Below are positions 1 through 10,528 of a stretch of DNA of 64,000 nt, one piece after another. The notes under the pieces are model-generated. The model was not told where the DNA came from, did no database searches, and was given only the letters and a program-made list of their open reading frames with translations. The stretch comes from Vibrio sinaloensis. Its GTDB lineage: Bacteria; Pseudomonadota; Gammaproteobacteria; Enterobacterales; Vibrionaceae. The stretch is taken from NCBI RefSeq assembly GCF_023195835.1, contig NZ_CP096199.1:2666001-2730000 (forward strand). The letters are read 5' to 3'. The position numbers and the translations under genes were made by a program. How positions within the stretch are numbered: the stretch's first letter is position 1; each line of letters starts with the position of its first letter.

Positions 1-65
1 GTGGACACTCATCGCGACTTATTTGTTTCCGCTTTAAAAAGCAGAAGCAAACTATCCGTATCGTA
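1..65 (-). other. 16S-23S internal transcribed spacer, partial
   Basis: This is the sequence beyond the 3' end of the 16S gene on the minus strand, so it should be the first part of the spacer leading to the 23S gene, cut by the window edge. No tRNA is visible in the 65 bases available. It is assigned by position only. Confidence 0.75.
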
Positions 66-1617
<1,552 letters not shown>

Positions 1618-1653
1618 AAGATTTTGTTTGGCTCAATGAATACTGATAAGTTT

Positions 1654-1681
1654 CTAGTGACTAGAAGCTAGTTGCTAGAAA
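1654..1681. repeat. Four in-phase CTAGNNN heptads in the rRNA leader
   Basis: Four consecutive 7-bp units each begin with CTAG and continue with the triplets TGA, AAG, TTG and AAA. They lie in the transcribed leader just outside the mature 16S 5' end. CTAG is normally an under-represented tetranucleotide in enteric-type genomes, so four copies at exact 7-bp spacing stand out. The same tetrad-plus-triplet arrangement recurs elsewhere in this window. Confidence 0.55.
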
Positions 1682-1812
1682 ACTTGAATTGACTGTGCTC
1701 GAATGATTGCTCATTCAAATGGTCACTCAGTTCATTGAAACCTAAATTGTTTCCGAAGAAACTATTTGGATTATCATCAACGAGTGCCCACACAGATTGA
1801 TAGGTCTATATT

Positions 1813-1822
1813 TTTAAAGAGC
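1813..1822 (-). promoter_or_regulatory. boxA antitermination element of the rRNA leader
   Basis: The minus strand reads GCTCTTTAAA, matching the boxA core (TGCTCTTTAACA) to which NusB-NusE binds to keep polymerase processive on rRNA operons. It lies between the P2 promoter and the 16S gene, as expected. Confidence 0.65.
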
Positions 1823-1863
1823 TTCTCTTCTTTGTGATTCGTATCACTTCGGAAGAGGCGGCC

Positions 1864-1891
1864 ATTCTAGCGAGTTAAGTTTTAGTGTCAA
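1864..1891 (-). promoter_or_regulatory. rrn P2-like sigma-70 promoter
   Basis: The minus strand shows a perfect TTGACA -35 (1886-1891), a 16-bp spacer and a TAGAAT -10 (1864-1869). A/T-rich sequence lies upstream and a G+C-rich stretch follows the -10. It is the promoter nearer to 16S of two tandem promoters. Confidence 0.75.
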
Positions 1892-1991
1892 CCACTTTTT
1901 TAAAACTTTTTTCAAACGTTGCCGTTTGGCTAGTAAACCGTGCCAACTTTGCTTGAACCCTTGTGAGCCCTTGCCCTGTCGACGAGGAGGC

Positions 1992-2019
1992 ATTATAGAG
2001 ATCGCGCTCACATTGGCAA
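1992..2019 (-). promoter_or_regulatory. rrn P1-like sigma-70 promoter
   Basis: The minus strand has TTGCCA (2014-2019), a 16-bp spacer and a perfect TATAAT (1992-1997), followed by a G+C-rich discriminator (GCCTCCTCG). The 16-bp spacer and G+C-rich discriminator are typical of stringently controlled rRNA P1 promoters. The A/T-rich sequence just upstream could act as an UP element. Confidence 0.75.
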
Positions 2020-2156
2020 GCGTTATTTTGGAAAAATTGCAAAAATGGCATTTAAGCGCCGACTTTTCGCTCAAACCCTTATTTATTCAACTTTACCCAA
2101 GCATAGCGAACACCATACCCACAGAGTTATCCACAATCACTATTTTTCAGACAAAA

Positions 2157-2182
2157 CAAAAGGCCGCATTGCGACCTTTTTT
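2157..2182 (-). terminator. Terminator downstream of cysH
   Basis: On the minus strand, AGGTCGC-AAT-GCGGCCT forms a hairpin with one G-T pair, followed by TTTTGTTTTG. It lies 22 bp past the cysH stop and separates the cys operon from the rRNA promoters. Confidence 0.65.
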
Positions 2183-2203
2183 CTTACTATATAGGAGGGT
2201 AGA

Positions 2204-2983
2204 TTAGATACCGGAACCATCTTGTTCGTTACCATCATCTTCATGAAGTCCACACTCACGCTTTAAACCAAAGAAGCGAGTTTCTTCTTCACTCATTCCT
2301 GGTTCCCACTTTTTAGTGGTGTGCGTGTCACCGACTGACAAATAGCCTTCATCACGTAGTGGGTGATAAGGCAAGCCATGTTCTTCTAAGTAATAGTGGA
2401 CATCTTTATTAGTCCAGTCGATGACCGGCAAAAACTTAAATACGCCATTTTGAATCGACAAGATAGGTAAGTTAGTACGCGACTTGGATTGCTCTCGACG
2501 CAGGCCTGAGAACCAAGTGGATACTTCTAGCTCATCGAGCGCTCTGCGCATAGGTTCAACTTTATTTATCTTGTTGTACTTTTCGATGCCCTCTATACCC
2601 TGCTCCCAAAGCTTCCCATAGCGAGCTTCTTGCCAGTTAGGACTTTCCGCCGCGCGATAAACTTTTAGATTTAGGGTTAGCTGCTCACTTAACTGATCAA
2701 TAAAGCGATACGTTTCAGGAAACAAGTAGCCCGTGTCAGTCAGAATCACTGGCGTATCCGGAGCCTGTTGAGTCACAAGGTGCAGCATGACTGCAGCTTG
2801 AATACCAAAACTGGATGATACGGCGAACTCACCTTCGAGGTTTTCTAATGCCCAGGCCACTCTTTGTTGGGCGGTTAGCTTCTCTAACTCTGCATTCATT
2901 TGTGCAAGACGGAGTATTTGCTCCGTCTTCGTTAAGGAGAGTAGTTCTGCTAACTTCGGTTTGGAAGCGACAGAATCAAGCAT
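2204..2983 (-). CDS. cysH: Phosphoadenosine phosphosulfate (PAPS) reductase
   Basis: Reduces PAPS to sulfite using thioredoxin or glutaredoxin, in the cytoplasm, as part of assimilatory sulfate reduction. The 259-residue protein has the PAPS-binding [10 protein letters not shown] and [12 protein letters not shown] segments (about residues 56-90), an arginine-rich [11 protein letters not shown] stretch, and the catalytic-cysteine motif ECGLHED near residue 244. There is no extra CCxxRK cysteine set, so this is the PAPS-type rather than the iron-sulfur APS-type enzyme. The start at MLDSVASK was chosen because it overlaps the cysI stop by 8 bp; the frame extends 27 codons further upstream but only inside cysI. 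Last gene of cysJIH. Confidence 0.95.
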   Translation of the reverse strand: MLDSVASKPKLAELLSLTKTEQILRLAQMNAELEKLTAQQRVAWALENLEGEFAVSSSFGIQAAVMLHLVTQQAPDTPVILTDTGYLFPETYRFIDQLSEQLTLNLKVYRAAESPNWQEARYGKLWEQGIEGIEKYNKINKVEPMRRALDELEVSTWFSGLRREQSKSRTNLPILSIQNGVFKFLPVIDWTNKDVHYYLEEHGLPYHPLRDEGYLSVGDTHTTKKWEPGMSEEETRFFGLKRECGLHEDDGNEQDGSGI

Positions 2984-4712
2984 GTAAGTCCCTCTTCGAT
3001 ACTTTGACTTCTTGGATGATGCCAGCGCGGATTGCAAAATCACCAAACCCTTCGCCATCTTCACGCTCTTGAGCCCAACGACCTACGAGCTGATCAATCT
3101 CTGCTAGTATCTGTTTATCGGTGATGTTCTCTTTATACATCTTAGGAATGCGCGTACCGGCGCGGTTCCCACCTAGGTGCAGGTTGTAACGCCCTGGCGC
3201 TTTACCAACCAGGCCAATCTCGGCCAACATGGCACGGCCACAGCCATTTGGACAACCAGTCACACGAAGAATAATGTTGTCTTCTTTCGGTAAACCGTGT
3301 TTCTCGAGGATGCCTTCTACATCAGTGACAAACTGAGGGAGAAAACGCTCTGCTTCCGCCATCGCAAGTGGACAGGTTGGGAATGCCACACACGCCATTG
3401 AGTTTTTGCGCTGTTCACTCACACTGTCATCAATCAAGCCATGCTCGCGGGCGATCTTCTCGATCTTCGCTTTCTGACTTTTAGCCACACCAGCAACAAT
3501 GAGGTTCTGGTTGGCTGTCATACGAAAGTCACCTTTATGGATTTTGGCAATCTCAGCAACACCGGTTTTCAGTGGTTTGCCCGGGAAATCCAATAAGCGT
3601 CCATTCTCGATAAATAAGGCTAGATGGTGTTTACCATCAATACCTTCCACCCAGCCAATGCGGTCGCCACGATCAGTGAACTCGTATGGGCGGCTATCGG
3701 CAAACTTCACACCAGCGCGTTTCTCGACTTCGGCTTTAAACACATCAATACCAACACGATCGAGTGTATATTTGGTTTTTGCATTTTTGCGGTTTGAACG
3801 GTTACCCCAGTCACGCTGTGTGGTTACTACCGCAGCAGCAACATCTAGTGTCTTCTCTAGTGGCACAAAGCCAAAGTCATCAGCACGGCGCGCATAGGTT
3901 GATGTGTCACCATGCGTCATTGCCAAGCCACCACCGACTAATACGTTAAAGCCCACCAGCTTACCGTTCTCACCAATAGCAACAAAGTTAAGGTCGTTAG
4001 CATGAACATCAACATCGTTTTGTGGCGGGATCACAACCGTTGTTTTGAACTTACGTGGAAGATAGGTTTTACCTAGAATCGGCTCATCATCTTCTGTTGT
4101 TTCGACCTTCTCGCCATCTAACCAGATTTCAGCATAGGCTTTAGTTTTCGGCAGCAGGTGCTCACTGATCTTCTTCGCCCACTCATAAGCTTCTTGGTGA
4201 AGCTCTGACTCGATTGGGTTGGTGGTACAAAGTACGTTACGGTTGACGTCACCAGCTGTCGCTATCGAATCAATCCCAATGCTGTTTAATGTTTGGTGCA
4301 TAAGCTTAATGTTTGGCTTAAGCACGCCATGGAACTGGAACGTTTGACGTGTTGTTAGACGGATACTGCCATACAGTGAGTGCTCAGTGGCAAACTTATC
4401 GATCGCCAACCACTGCTTTGGTGTAATAATCCCGCCCGGCATACGTGCACGAAGCATGACATTATGCAGTGGCTCTAATTTTTGCTTAGCGCGCTCGTTG
4501 CGAATATCACGGTCGTCTTGCTGGTACATGCCGTGGAAACGAATGAGCTGAAAGTTATCCGCAGTAAAGCCACCAGTGATCTTGTCTTGCAGATCTTGCT
4601 CTATGGTTCCGCGCAAAAAGTTGCTTTGAGTTTTCAGACGCTCGTTATCAGATAACTTTCCTAACTCTTCGCCTAATACAACCTGCTTATTATTCTCAGT
4701 AGAAAAAGTCAT
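2976..4712 (-). CDS. cysI: Sulfite reductase (NADPH) hemoprotein beta subunit
   Basis: Catalyses the six-electron reduction of sulfite to sulfide with CysJ as electron donor. The 578-residue product carries the four cysteines that hold the 4Fe-4S/siroheme centre: C441 and C447 in [10 protein letters not shown], and C487 and C491 in [10 protein letters not shown]. Upstream is the ferrite-like repeat with [12 protein letters not shown]. Its ATG shares one base with the cysJ stop (TAATG arrangement), so translation is probably coupled. Length matches the enteric enzyme (about 570). Siroheme precursor would come from cobA, encoded at 14.7-15.6 kb. Confidence 0.97.
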   Translation of the reverse strand: MTFSTENNKQVVLGEELGKLSDNERLKTQSNFLRGTIEQDLQDKITGGFTADNFQLIRFHGMYQQDDRDIRNERAKQKLEPLHNVMLRARMPGGIITPKQWLAIDKFATEHSLYGSIRLTTRQTFQFHGVLKPNIKLMHQTLNSIGIDSIATAGDVNRNVLCTTNPIESELHQEAYEWAKKISEHLLPKTKAYAEIWLDGEKVETTEDDEPILGKTYLPRKFKTTVVIPPQNDVDVHANDLNFVAIGENGKLVGFNVLVGGGLAMTHGDTSTYARRADDFGFVPLEKTLDVAAAVVTTQRDWGNRSNRKNAKTKYTLDRVGIDVFKAEVEKRAGVKFADSRPYEFTDRGDRIGWVEGIDGKHHLALFIENGRLLDFPGKPLKTGVAEIAKIHKGDFRMTANQNLIVAGVAKSQKAKIEKIAREHGLIDDSVSEQRKNSMACVAFPTCPLAMAEAERFLPQFVTDVEGILEKHGLPKEDNIILRVTGCPNGCGRAMLAEIGLVGKAPGRYNLHLGGNRAGTRIPKMYKENITDKQILAEIDQLVGRWAQEREDGEGFGDFAIRAGIIQEVKVSKRDLHA

Positions 4713-6562
4713 TAGTACACATCCCTTTGATAACGTTTCGCCTTGCGTAAATCATTTATAAACTGTTCTGCATCATCACGTGGCATCTGACCTTGTTGTT
4801 CTGCCACTATCACTAGAGCGTCGTGAACATCTTTCGCCATACGAGTCGCATCACCACACACATAGATGTAGGCACCCTCTTGTATCCACTGCCAAACTTG
4901 TTCAGCGTTTTCCAGGATTCGGTGCTGCACATACACTTTTTCGCCTTGGTCACGACTAAATGCCACATCTAAGCGGTTTAGCACACCTGACTTAAGGTAC
5001 TTCTGCCACTCTACTTGGTAGAGGAAATCTTGCGTAAAGGTACGGTCACCAAAGAACAACCAGTTCTTACCCTCGGCCTCTCGGTTATCACGCTCTTGAA
5101 TGAAGCTGCGGAATGGGGCAATACCCGTACCAGGGCCAATCATGATCACTGGAGTGCTATCATCTTGTGGCAGTTTGAAGTTATTGTTGTGCTCAACGAA
5201 CACTTTCACTTCACCACCTTCCTCTAGGCGCTGAGCGAGGAAGCTTGATGCGCCACCGTAGCGCTTTTCTTCACCTTTATCGTATTCAACCAGACCTACT
5301 GTTAGATGCACTTCTTCATCCACTTCCGCTTGGCTAGAAGCAATTGAATAGAGACGAGGGGTTAGGCGTCGTAACAAAGAGACCAGCTGTTCTGCAGTGA
5401 GTTGGGTCTTTTTCTCACCCAAGACATCCACGATTTGCGTACTCGTTGCGTATTCTCTTAACTTATCTTTGTCTTCAACCAGCTTAAGCAGTTTCTTGCT
5501 ACCAGACAGCTCGGCAAACTTGCTCACCAACTGAGGGTTAGCAGCGGTGATTTCAAACTTGCTCACTAGTGCACTGTGAATAGAGAGACTTTCACCCTCT
5601 ACGTCGACACTTTCAACGCCAGACAGACCGACTTTACCGAGAATGGCATTGGCCAACTGTGAGCTGTTTTCATACCAGACACCCAGCGCATCACCCGGTT
5701 GATAGGTTAAACCAGAGCCTTCCAAGTCGATTTCGATATGACGGACATCTTTACCTGAGTCACGTCCGGTGATTTTTTGACTCGTCAAAAGTGTCGCGGT
5801 GTAAGGGTTTTGCTTGTTGTAAGCAGATGGCGTCGCGGCCTGACCAACGGGAAGTTGCACCACTTCTGCTTCTGAGCCTGATGCAAGTGCTTGCTTGACT
5901 GTCTCTAACGCTTGGTCGCGCCACGCCTTGGCTGGCTCTTCGTAGTCGACATCACAGTCGACGCGATCGATAAATGACGTCGCACCGAGCTTAGCGAGGA
6001 AACTATCGAAGTCTTTACCTGTTTGACAGAAGAACTCATAGCTGGAATCGCCAAGACCAATCACACCATACTGGAGGTTCGGTAGCTTGGGAGCCTTCTT
6101 AGACTGAAGAAACTCATGCAACTCAATCGCATTATCTGGTGCTTCACCTTCGCCGTTGGTCGACGCAACAATGATCACGTGGGTTTCTTTGGCTAAGTTT
6201 TTCCCTTTGTAGTCACTAGCATCGAACAATTGAGCACTAATGCCTTGAGCCTGAGCTTCTTGCTCCAGAGATTCAGCCACACTTTTCGCATTACCCGTTT
6301 GCGAAGCGTAAATGATCGTCAGCTTTCCAGCTGGTTTGGCTGCGACCGCCGCAACTGCCTGACTAAGTGGCGCTGCTGCTGACGCTGTTTGTGTTTGTGA
6401 TAGTCCCCAAAAGTAACCACTGACCCAAGCTAACTGCTGGGGAGACAGTTCGGTCACCGTCTGCTGTAAATTACTCAACTGCTGATCGTTGAGTGGAGCA
6501 GCGATAGATGGTAATTCTTGTGGCGTGTTTCCTTGAGAGGACACGTTCTTGTTTAAAGACAT
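4712..6562 (-). CDS. cysJ: Sulfite reductase (NADPH) flavoprotein alpha subunit
   Basis: Transfers electrons from NADPH through FAD and FMN to CysI. Domain order is visible: an N-terminal flavodoxin domain ([13 protein letters not shown] around residue 85), then a ferredoxin reductase-like part with the FAD motif RLYSIASSQ, the nucleotide-binding [12 protein letters not shown], and [11 protein letters not shown] near the C-terminus ending RYQRDVY. I chose the ATG at 6562 (MSLNKNVSS), which has AGGGA upstream. A second ATG 21 bp earlier (6583) is possible but has no visible ribosome binding site. First gene of cysJIH; CysB control is expected from other bacteria, but I could not pick out a convincing CysB site. 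Confidence 0.96.
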   Translation of the reverse strand: MSLNKNVSSQGNTPQELPSIAAPLNDQQLSNLQQTVTELSPQQLAWVSGYFWGLSQTQTASAAAPLSQAVAAVAAKPAGKLTIIYASQTGNAKSVAESLEQEAQAQGISAQLFDASDYKGKNLAKETHVIIVASTNGEGEAPDNAIELHEFLQSKKAPKLPNLQYGVIGLGDSSYEFFCQTGKDFDSFLAKLGATSFIDRVDCDVDYEEPAKAWRDQALETVKQALASGSEAEVVQLPVGQAATPSAYNKQNPYTATLLTSQKITGRDSGKDVRHIEIDLEGSGLTYQPGDALGVWYENSSQLANAILGKVGLSGVESVDVEGESLSIHSALVSKFEITAANPQLVSKFAELSGSKKLLKLVEDKDKLREYATSTQIVDVLGEKKTQLTAEQLVSLLRRLTPRLYSIASSQAEVDEEVHLTVGLVEYDKGEEKRYGGASSFLAQRLEEGGEVKVFVEHNNNFKLPQDDSTPVIMIGPGTGIAPFRSFIQERDNREAEGKNWLFFGDRTFTQDFLYQVEWQKYLKSGVLNRLDVAFSRDQGEKVYVQHRILENAEQVWQWIQEGAYIYVCGDATRMAKDVHDALVIVAEQQGQMPRDDAEQFINDLRKAKRYQRDVY

Positions 6563-6688
6563 GGTCTCGACATCCCTATTCATTGCGTGATGATAGATTA
6601 ACCACTCTCTTTAATAACAAGAAAGAATAGAAGTGAATGTTTTATAACTTTTTGAATTAAAGAATGAAGAGAAAAGCAGCATCTCACT

Positions 6689-6919
6689 CTATTTAGCTTC
6701 GACGCGTACCTGCTTAAATCCAACCGCCATCGCTGTCTTAGACGCATGATCTAAATCTAAGTAGTGGCACTCTTCTCCGTTTGAGTCGGTTAAAAGAACG
6801 AACCCCCCTCGGGCATGTCGGAACTCTACGATCCAATGCCCCTCCTGAGCCGAAGGCTCGATAATAGCTTCGACCAACTGTTGTTCGCGATATAAGTTTC
6901 TAAGTTCAGTAATCGTCAT
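6689..6919 (-). CDS. Conserved-looking small protein of unknown function
   Basis: A 76-residue, soluble, mildly acidic protein (MTITELRNLYREQQ...). It has no signal peptide, membrane segment or metal motif. The layout, with an N-terminal helix followed by alternating hydrophobic strands (WIVEFRHARGGFVLLTD), suggests a small mixed alpha/beta fold. An AAAGGAAT-type ribosome binding site precedes the ATG (TCCTTT on the plus strand at about 6925). It stands alone between cysJ and pspG, upstream of the cysJ promoter region and on the same strand. I do not recognise the family. Codon use looks like that of its neighbours, so I think it is a real gene. Confidence 0.7.
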   Translation of the reverse strand: MTITELRNLYREQQLVEAIIEPSAQEGHWIVEFRHARGGFVLLTDSNGEECHYLDLDHASKTAMAVGFKQVRVEAK

Positions 6920-7017
6920 GAGATTCCTTTCTCGGGATGATGCACGTTCCCTTACTAATGATGGTCAAAGCACGAGAAAGTACTAAATGAAAAGGCGACG
7001 ATATAATTAATAGATAT

Positions 7018-7050
7018 AAAAAAGCGCCGCTTTATATTACGACGCTTTTG
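7018..7050 (-). terminator. Terminator downstream of pspG
   Basis: On the minus strand AAAAGCGTCG pairs along all 10 positions (one G-T pair) with CGGCGCTTTT around a 10-nt loop, followed by further T residues. It lies about 90 bp beyond the pspG stop. Confidence 0.75.
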
Positions 7051-7136
7051 TAAAACTCGCTTCAAATGCAATGCTGTGTTGCGCTTTACTCTTTTCGCGC
7101 ACAGCTAACCACTCATCTGATACTGGTGTATAGGCC

Positions 7137-7346
7137 TTATCGTGGCTGGGCAACGTGATTTTTGAAAAACCAAATCCCTATCGCAATCACAATCAGCCAA
7201 GGAATCAGCTTCAACGCGGCACTTAACATGCCTAGCAGTAGCATCACCACCAACGAGAATGCGATACCCGCCATCACAGTCACCACAGTGACCCCTGTCA
7301 CTAACAAGGTCGCGACAAACACCAATATAAAGATCAATTCAAACAT
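7137..7346 (-). CDS. pspG: Envelope stress response membrane protein PspG
   Basis: A 69-residue, very hydrophobic inner-membrane protein with two predicted membrane segments (about residues 3-40 and 45-62), including KLIPWLIVIAIGIWFF, which resembles KLLPWLLLAIAVVW of E. coli PspG. In E. coli pspG also lies beside dusA, and that synteny supports the name. PspG belongs to the phage-shock response to loss of proton-motive force. A good AAGGAGAAT ribosome binding site precedes the ATG, and a possible sigma-54 promoter lies just upstream. The C-terminal tail is shorter than in E. coli. A +1 frame continues open for about 30 codons past the stop, ending in the terminator stem. Confidence 0.85.
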   Translation of the reverse strand: MFELIFILVFVATLLVTGVTVVTVMAGIAFSLVVMLLLGMLSAALKLIPWLIVIAIGIWFFKNHVAQPR

Positions 7347-7374
7347 ATGATTCTCCTTAGTTTGATTAACTCAT

Positions 7375-7390
7375 TTCACGATGCGTGCCA
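7375..7390 (-). promoter_or_regulatory. Candidate sigma-54 promoter of pspG
   Basis: The minus strand has a perfect -24 element TGGCACG (7384-7390). Four bases later comes GTGAA (7375-7379) where the consensus is TTGCA, so the -12 element is imperfect. Transcription would begin about 20 nt before the pspG ATG. E. coli pspG is known to depend on sigma-54 and PspF, which makes the match more believable. Confidence 0.5.
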
Positions 7391-7432
7391 ATTCGAAACA
7401 AAACACTAACTAATTGAAAAAACTGAATAAAA

Positions 7433-7460
7433 AAAGAGCTCTTCGTTTCGAGAGCTCTTT
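7433..7460 (-). terminator. Terminator downstream of dusA
   Basis: A perfect 10-bp stem AAAGAGCTCT/AGAGCTCTTT with an 8-nt loop. On the minus strand it runs into TTTTTTT ATTC. It separates dusA from pspG. Confidence 0.8.
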
Positions 7461-7505
7461 ATTAAATTCATGGTTGGTAAAAAACACCCTATTAGTTGGT
7501 ATTTT

Positions 7506-8510
7506 TCACACATTCAATTCTTGAGGAATTTTAGCCAATGCAGCTTGAACAACTTCAATACCCGCACCCGGTTTATGCGCGTTTTCACTAATATACCGAC
7601 GCCATTGGCGCGCACCCGGCATATTTTGAAACAGCCCCAACATATGACGTGTAATGTGGCCCAAATAGGCACCATTCGTTAGTTGCTGCTCAATGTACGG
7701 GAACATTTGTTCAACAACCTCAGTACGCTTTTTGATAGGCTTATCCAAACCAAAAATCTGTTGATCGACTTCAGCTAAAATATAAGGATTTTGGTACGCC
7801 TCGCGGCCAACCATCACGCCGTCAAGGTGCTGCAAGTGCTGCTTTGTCTCTTCCAAGGTTTTTACTCCACCATTTACCGCAATCACAAGATCAGGAAAGT
7901 CTTGCTTTAATTGGTACGCACGCGGGTAATCTAATGGCGGAATTTCACGGTTTTCTTTTGGGCTAAGACCAGATAACCAGGCTTTACGCGCGTGAATTGT
8001 GAACTGCTCACAGCCACCTTTCTCTGAGACGATCGAAACAAAGTCCGTCAGGAACTGATACGAATCCTGATCATCAATACCAATGCGCGTTTTTACTGTG
8101 ACTGGTACATCAACTACATCACGCATCGCCGCAACGCAATCGGCCACCAGTTGAGGCTCTGCCATCAAACACGCACCAAAGCGACCGTTCTGAACACGAT
8201 CAGACGGGCAACCAACGTTTAAGTTAATTTCATCATAACCACGCTCTGCCGCCAGCTTGGCGCACTTAGCTAAGTCTTGCGGGTTTGAGCCACCGAGCTG
8301 CAATGCGACCGGGTGCTCCTCCTGGTTGTACGCTAGAAAGTCACCTTTACCATGAATGATCGCGCCTGTAGTGACCATTTCGGTATAGAGCAGCGTTTCG
8401 CTGGTTAACAAGCGATGAAAGTATCGACAATGACGGTCGGTCCAATCGAGCATGGGTGCAATGGAAAAGCGCTGCATCGGAAAATCTTGTTGGGATTCAG
8501 GGTTAGACAC
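7506..8510 (-). CDS. dusA: tRNA dihydrouridine synthase A
   Basis: FMN- and NADPH-dependent reduction of uridine 20/20a in the D-loop of tRNA. The 334-residue TIM-barrel protein has the N-terminal [17 protein letters not shown], the catalytic-cysteine region [19 protein letters not shown] (near residue 103), the FMN contact [16 protein letters not shown], and [12 protein letters not shown]. The ARKAWL...SPKEN signature is typical of DusA rather than DusB or DusC. The start at 8510 ([10 protein letters not shown]) is taken; a shorter form from MQRFSIAP (8477) would still contain the whole barrel. Confidence 0.95.
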   Translation of the reverse strand: MSNPESQQDFPMQRFSIAPMLDWTDRHCRYFHRLLTSETLLYTEMVTTGAIIHGKGDFLAYNQEEHPVALQLGGSNPQDLAKCAKLAAERGYDEINLNVGCPSDRVQNGRFGACLMAEPQLVADCVAAMRDVVDVPVTVKTRIGIDDQDSYQFLTDFVSIVSEKGGCEQFTIHARKAWLSGLSPKENREIPPLDYPRAYQLKQDFPDLVIAVNGGVKTLEETKQHLQHLDGVMVGREAYQNPYILAEVDQQIFGLDKPIKKRTEVVEQMFPYIEQQLTNGAYLGHITRHMLGLFQNMPGARQWRRYISENAHKPGAGIEVVQAALAKIPQELNV

Positions 8511-8877
8511 AAAGCCACCTCTAAACAGTTAGTGCCGCTTGAGAACATCCATATTACAGGCGGTATAAAAAACAATCGCGCGATTATACACCGCAATAGT
8601 TAAAGAATCAGGACAAATCTTGCTAAGCCATTTCAGGAAACACTTTGCCCCTTCAATTGCATTGAGGATTTGTCGATTAAAGCAACTCGCGTACAGTAGC
8701 GATCCAAAGCACAGGTTTAACGACAAAAACGGAGGAATCAACTTATGTTAGTATCGTTTTTATTGTAGATAAGGTAACTTATAGCCACTCGGCTGGGGTT
8801 AAATCCACCAGTTGCATAACGAGTAACACACTGACTCCACTGTGAGTATTTACCTATTGAGCAACGATAAACCTCAA
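8511..8877. other. Intergenic region between divergent dusA and zur
   Basis: No convincing gene is present. The one thing that catches the eye is a strong ribosome-binding-site-like GGAGG at about 8731 upstream of ATG (8744) on the plus strand, which opens a 7-codon frame (MLVSFLL) ending in TAG. It is too short to call a gene. The dusA promoter must lie in the left part and the zur promoter near the right end. Confidence 0.5.
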
Positions 8878-8900
8878 GAAATGGTATATTATTAAAAATG
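8878..8900 (+). promoter_or_regulatory. Candidate Zur box in front of zur
   Basis: The left half GAAATGGTATA differs at one position from the gammaproteobacterial Zur half-site GAAATGTTATA. With the right half, about 17 of 22 scored positions fit the palindromic consensus. It overlaps a possible TATATT -10 and ends 5 bp before the zur ATG, so zinc-loaded Zur bound here would block its own gene. Confidence 0.45.
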
Positions 8901-8904
8901 TCCA

Positions 8905-9369
8905 ATGGTAACGGTGACAAGTTTGGATCAGCAGTTAGTAAAACAAATTGAAGAGATATGCACTGCCCGTGGCGTTAGGTTAACGTCACAGCGTAAAAGA
9001 GTATTCGAACTCATCTGCGCCAGCCCAAAAGCGTCAAGTGCATATGAACTGTTGGAAGAGCTCAAACTGAGTGAACCTCAAGCAAAACCGCCCACCGTTT
9101 ATCGCGCTTTGGACTTTTTGCTTGAGCAAGGCTTCATCCATCGAGTTGAGTCGACCAATAGTTACATCCAATGTTGTTCGTGCAATGCACATAAGCATCA
9201 CTCTCATTTGCTGATTTGTGATAAGTGCGGCAACGTTATTGAACTGCAAGATGATAGTTTGGTAGCCTTGTTGACAGACAATGCTCAAGCTTATGGCTTT
9301 ACCATTACGAATCATGTAATTGAATCACATGGCATTTGTCAGTCCTGTTTGGCCGACAATGTGAAATAA
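8905..9369 (+). CDS. zur: Zinc uptake regulator Zur (Fur family)
   Basis: A zinc-sensing transcriptional repressor of 154 residues. An N-terminal winged helix (about 10-85, with RLTSQRKRVFELI and PPTVYRALDFLLEQGFIHRVES) is followed by a dimerisation/metal domain containing CCSC (90-92), HKHHSH (97-101), CDKC (105-108) and CQSC (145-148). The two late CxxC pairs form the structural zinc site. The sequence fits Zur better than Fur, which has a different His-rich motif and lacks the SSAYELLEEL helix seen here. The gene starts at ATG 8905, directly after a possible Zur box. A CheX-family gene follows 17 bp later on the same strand. Confidence 0.92.
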   Translation: MVTVTSLDQQLVKQIEEICTARGVRLTSQRKRVFELICASPKASSAYELLEELKLSEPQAKPPTVYRALDFLLEQGFIHRVESTNSYIQCCSCNAHKHHSHLLICDKCGNVIELQDDSLVALLTDNAQAYGFTITNHVIESHGICQSCLADNVK

Positions 9370-9386
9370 AGATATAGAAGAAGATT

Positions 9387-9848
9387 ATGCGCGCTGAATT
9401 TGTAAACCCGTTTTTAGCTTCATTGATGAATGTCTTGAAAACGATGGCTTCACTGGAACTGAAGCCACAGAAACCTCGTGTCAAGAAAGATGAAATTGCA
9501 CGTGGTGACGTATCAGGTTTAATAGGGATGGTCGGCCCAAAGAGTCGTGGCTCTATGTCTATTACATTTGATGAAAGCCTTGCTCTCGAGATCATGCAAA
9601 ATATGCTCGGAGAGCGTCCAAACGGCTTGAATGACGAAGTCACCGATATGGTTGGTGAAATCACCAACATGGTCACTGGTGGCGCGAAACGCATCCTCGC
9701 AGAGAGTGGGTTTGATTTTGATATGGCAACGCCTGTTGTCGTTTCAGGCAAAGGTCATACTATCCGCCATAAGTGTGAAGGCTCAATTATCATCATGCCG
9801 TTCTCATCACAGTGGGGCAATGCCTTCATCGAAATTTGCTTTGAGTAA
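9387..9848 (+). CDS. CheX-family chemotaxis phosphatase-like protein
   Basis: A 153-residue protein. CheX/CheC/FliY proteins dephosphorylate CheY-P and share a pseudosymmetric fold. Visible hallmarks are MRAEFVNPFLASLMNVLKTM at the start, IGMVGPKSRGSMSITFDESLALEIMQNMLGE in the middle, and the helix DEVTDMVGEITNMVTGGAK, which contains the E..N pair (about residues 90-94) used for phosphatase activity. A second pair is not obvious, as in CheX. It is co-directional with zur 17 bp upstream, but the two need not share a function. Shares a terminator with cysC. Confidence 0.85.
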   Translation: MRAEFVNPFLASLMNVLKTMASLELKPQKPRVKKDEIARGDVSGLIGMVGPKSRGSMSITFDESLALEIMQNMLGERPNGLNDEVTDMVGEITNMVTGGAKRILAESGFDFDMATPVVVSGKGHTIRHKCEGSIIIMPFSSQWGNAFIEICFE

Positions 9849-9867
9849 TCACCACAGAGCACATAAA

Positions 9868-9891
9868 AAACGCTTCCCTCGGGAAGCGTTT
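9868..9891. terminator. Bidirectional terminator between the cheX-like gene and cysC
   Basis: AAACGCTTCCC and GGGAAGCGTTT form an 11-bp perfect stem with a 2-nt centre, T-rich on both sides. It sits between convergent genes and should serve both. Confidence 0.85.
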
Positions 9892-9898
9892 TTGCGTT

Positions 9899-10516
9899 TT
9901 AGCTAATGATGTCTCGTGCGCGGAGCACTTGCAGACAATCATCCACCAGCGCTTCAATCGATTTCTCACCAGCCAACAAGTTGATTTCTGGGTTTAGCGG
10001 CGCTTGGTACTCAGAGTCAATCCCAGTGAAATTGGCGATCTCTCCGGCTCTGGCTTTCTTGTATAAACCTTTAGGATCACGTTGCTCACACACATCAAGT
10101 GAGGTATTGACAAATACCTCGAGAAACTCCGCTTCTGGCAGCATTTCTCGCACCAGTTGTCGCTCAGCACGATGAGGCGAGATAAATGCGGAGAGGACAA
10201 TCAAGCCAGCATCCGCCATCAGCTTGGCTAACTCGCCAATACGTCGAATGTTTTCTCGACGGTCTTGCTCAGAAAAACCTAAATCCCGGCATAATCCATG
10301 ACGAACATTATCGCCATCAAGCAAGTAGGTATGATGACCTAACTGGGCCAGACGCGTCTCTAAAGCCCCGGCAATCGTCGATTTACCGGCCCCTGACAGT
10401 CCAGTAAACCAAAGCACAACTGGCTTTTGCTGCTTTAAGCGAGCACGAAATGATTTATCGATCGCGTGCTGGTGCCAGACAATATTTTCATCTTTGTTTG
10501 CCGTTTCCGTAGTCAT
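9899..10516 (-). CDS. cysC: Adenylylsulfate (APS) kinase
   Basis: Phosphorylates APS to PAPS with ATP. The 205-residue protein has the P-loop GLSGAGKST (about residues 40-48), [17 protein letters not shown], the [14 protein letters not shown] segment, and [19 protein letters not shown], all typical of CysC. It is the last gene of cobA-cysD-cysN-permease-cysC and starts 12 bp after the permease stop. In many enteric bacteria cysC follows cysN directly; here a transporter is inserted between them. Confidence 0.96.
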   Translation of the reverse strand: MTTETANKDENIVWHQHAIDKSFRARLKQQKPVVLWFTGLSGAGKSTIAGALETRLAQLGHHTYLLDGDNVRHGLCRDLGFSEQDRRENIRRIGELAKLMADAGLIVLSAFISPHRAERQLVREMLPEAEFLEVFVNTSLDVCEQRDPKGLYKKARAGEIANFTGIDSEYQAPLNPEINLLAGEKSIEALVDDCLQVLRARDIIS

Positions 10517-10528
10517 AGTTCAATCCTT

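Noticed and set aside
6563..6688. CysB binding site in front of cysJ
   Set aside because: A/T-rich sequence is present, but nothing matched the CysB half-sites well enough to report.
8744..8767. Seven-codon frame MLVSFLL with strong ribosome binding site upstream of zur
   Set aside because: Too short to support as a gene; could be chance. A leader-peptide role has no supporting attenuator structure.
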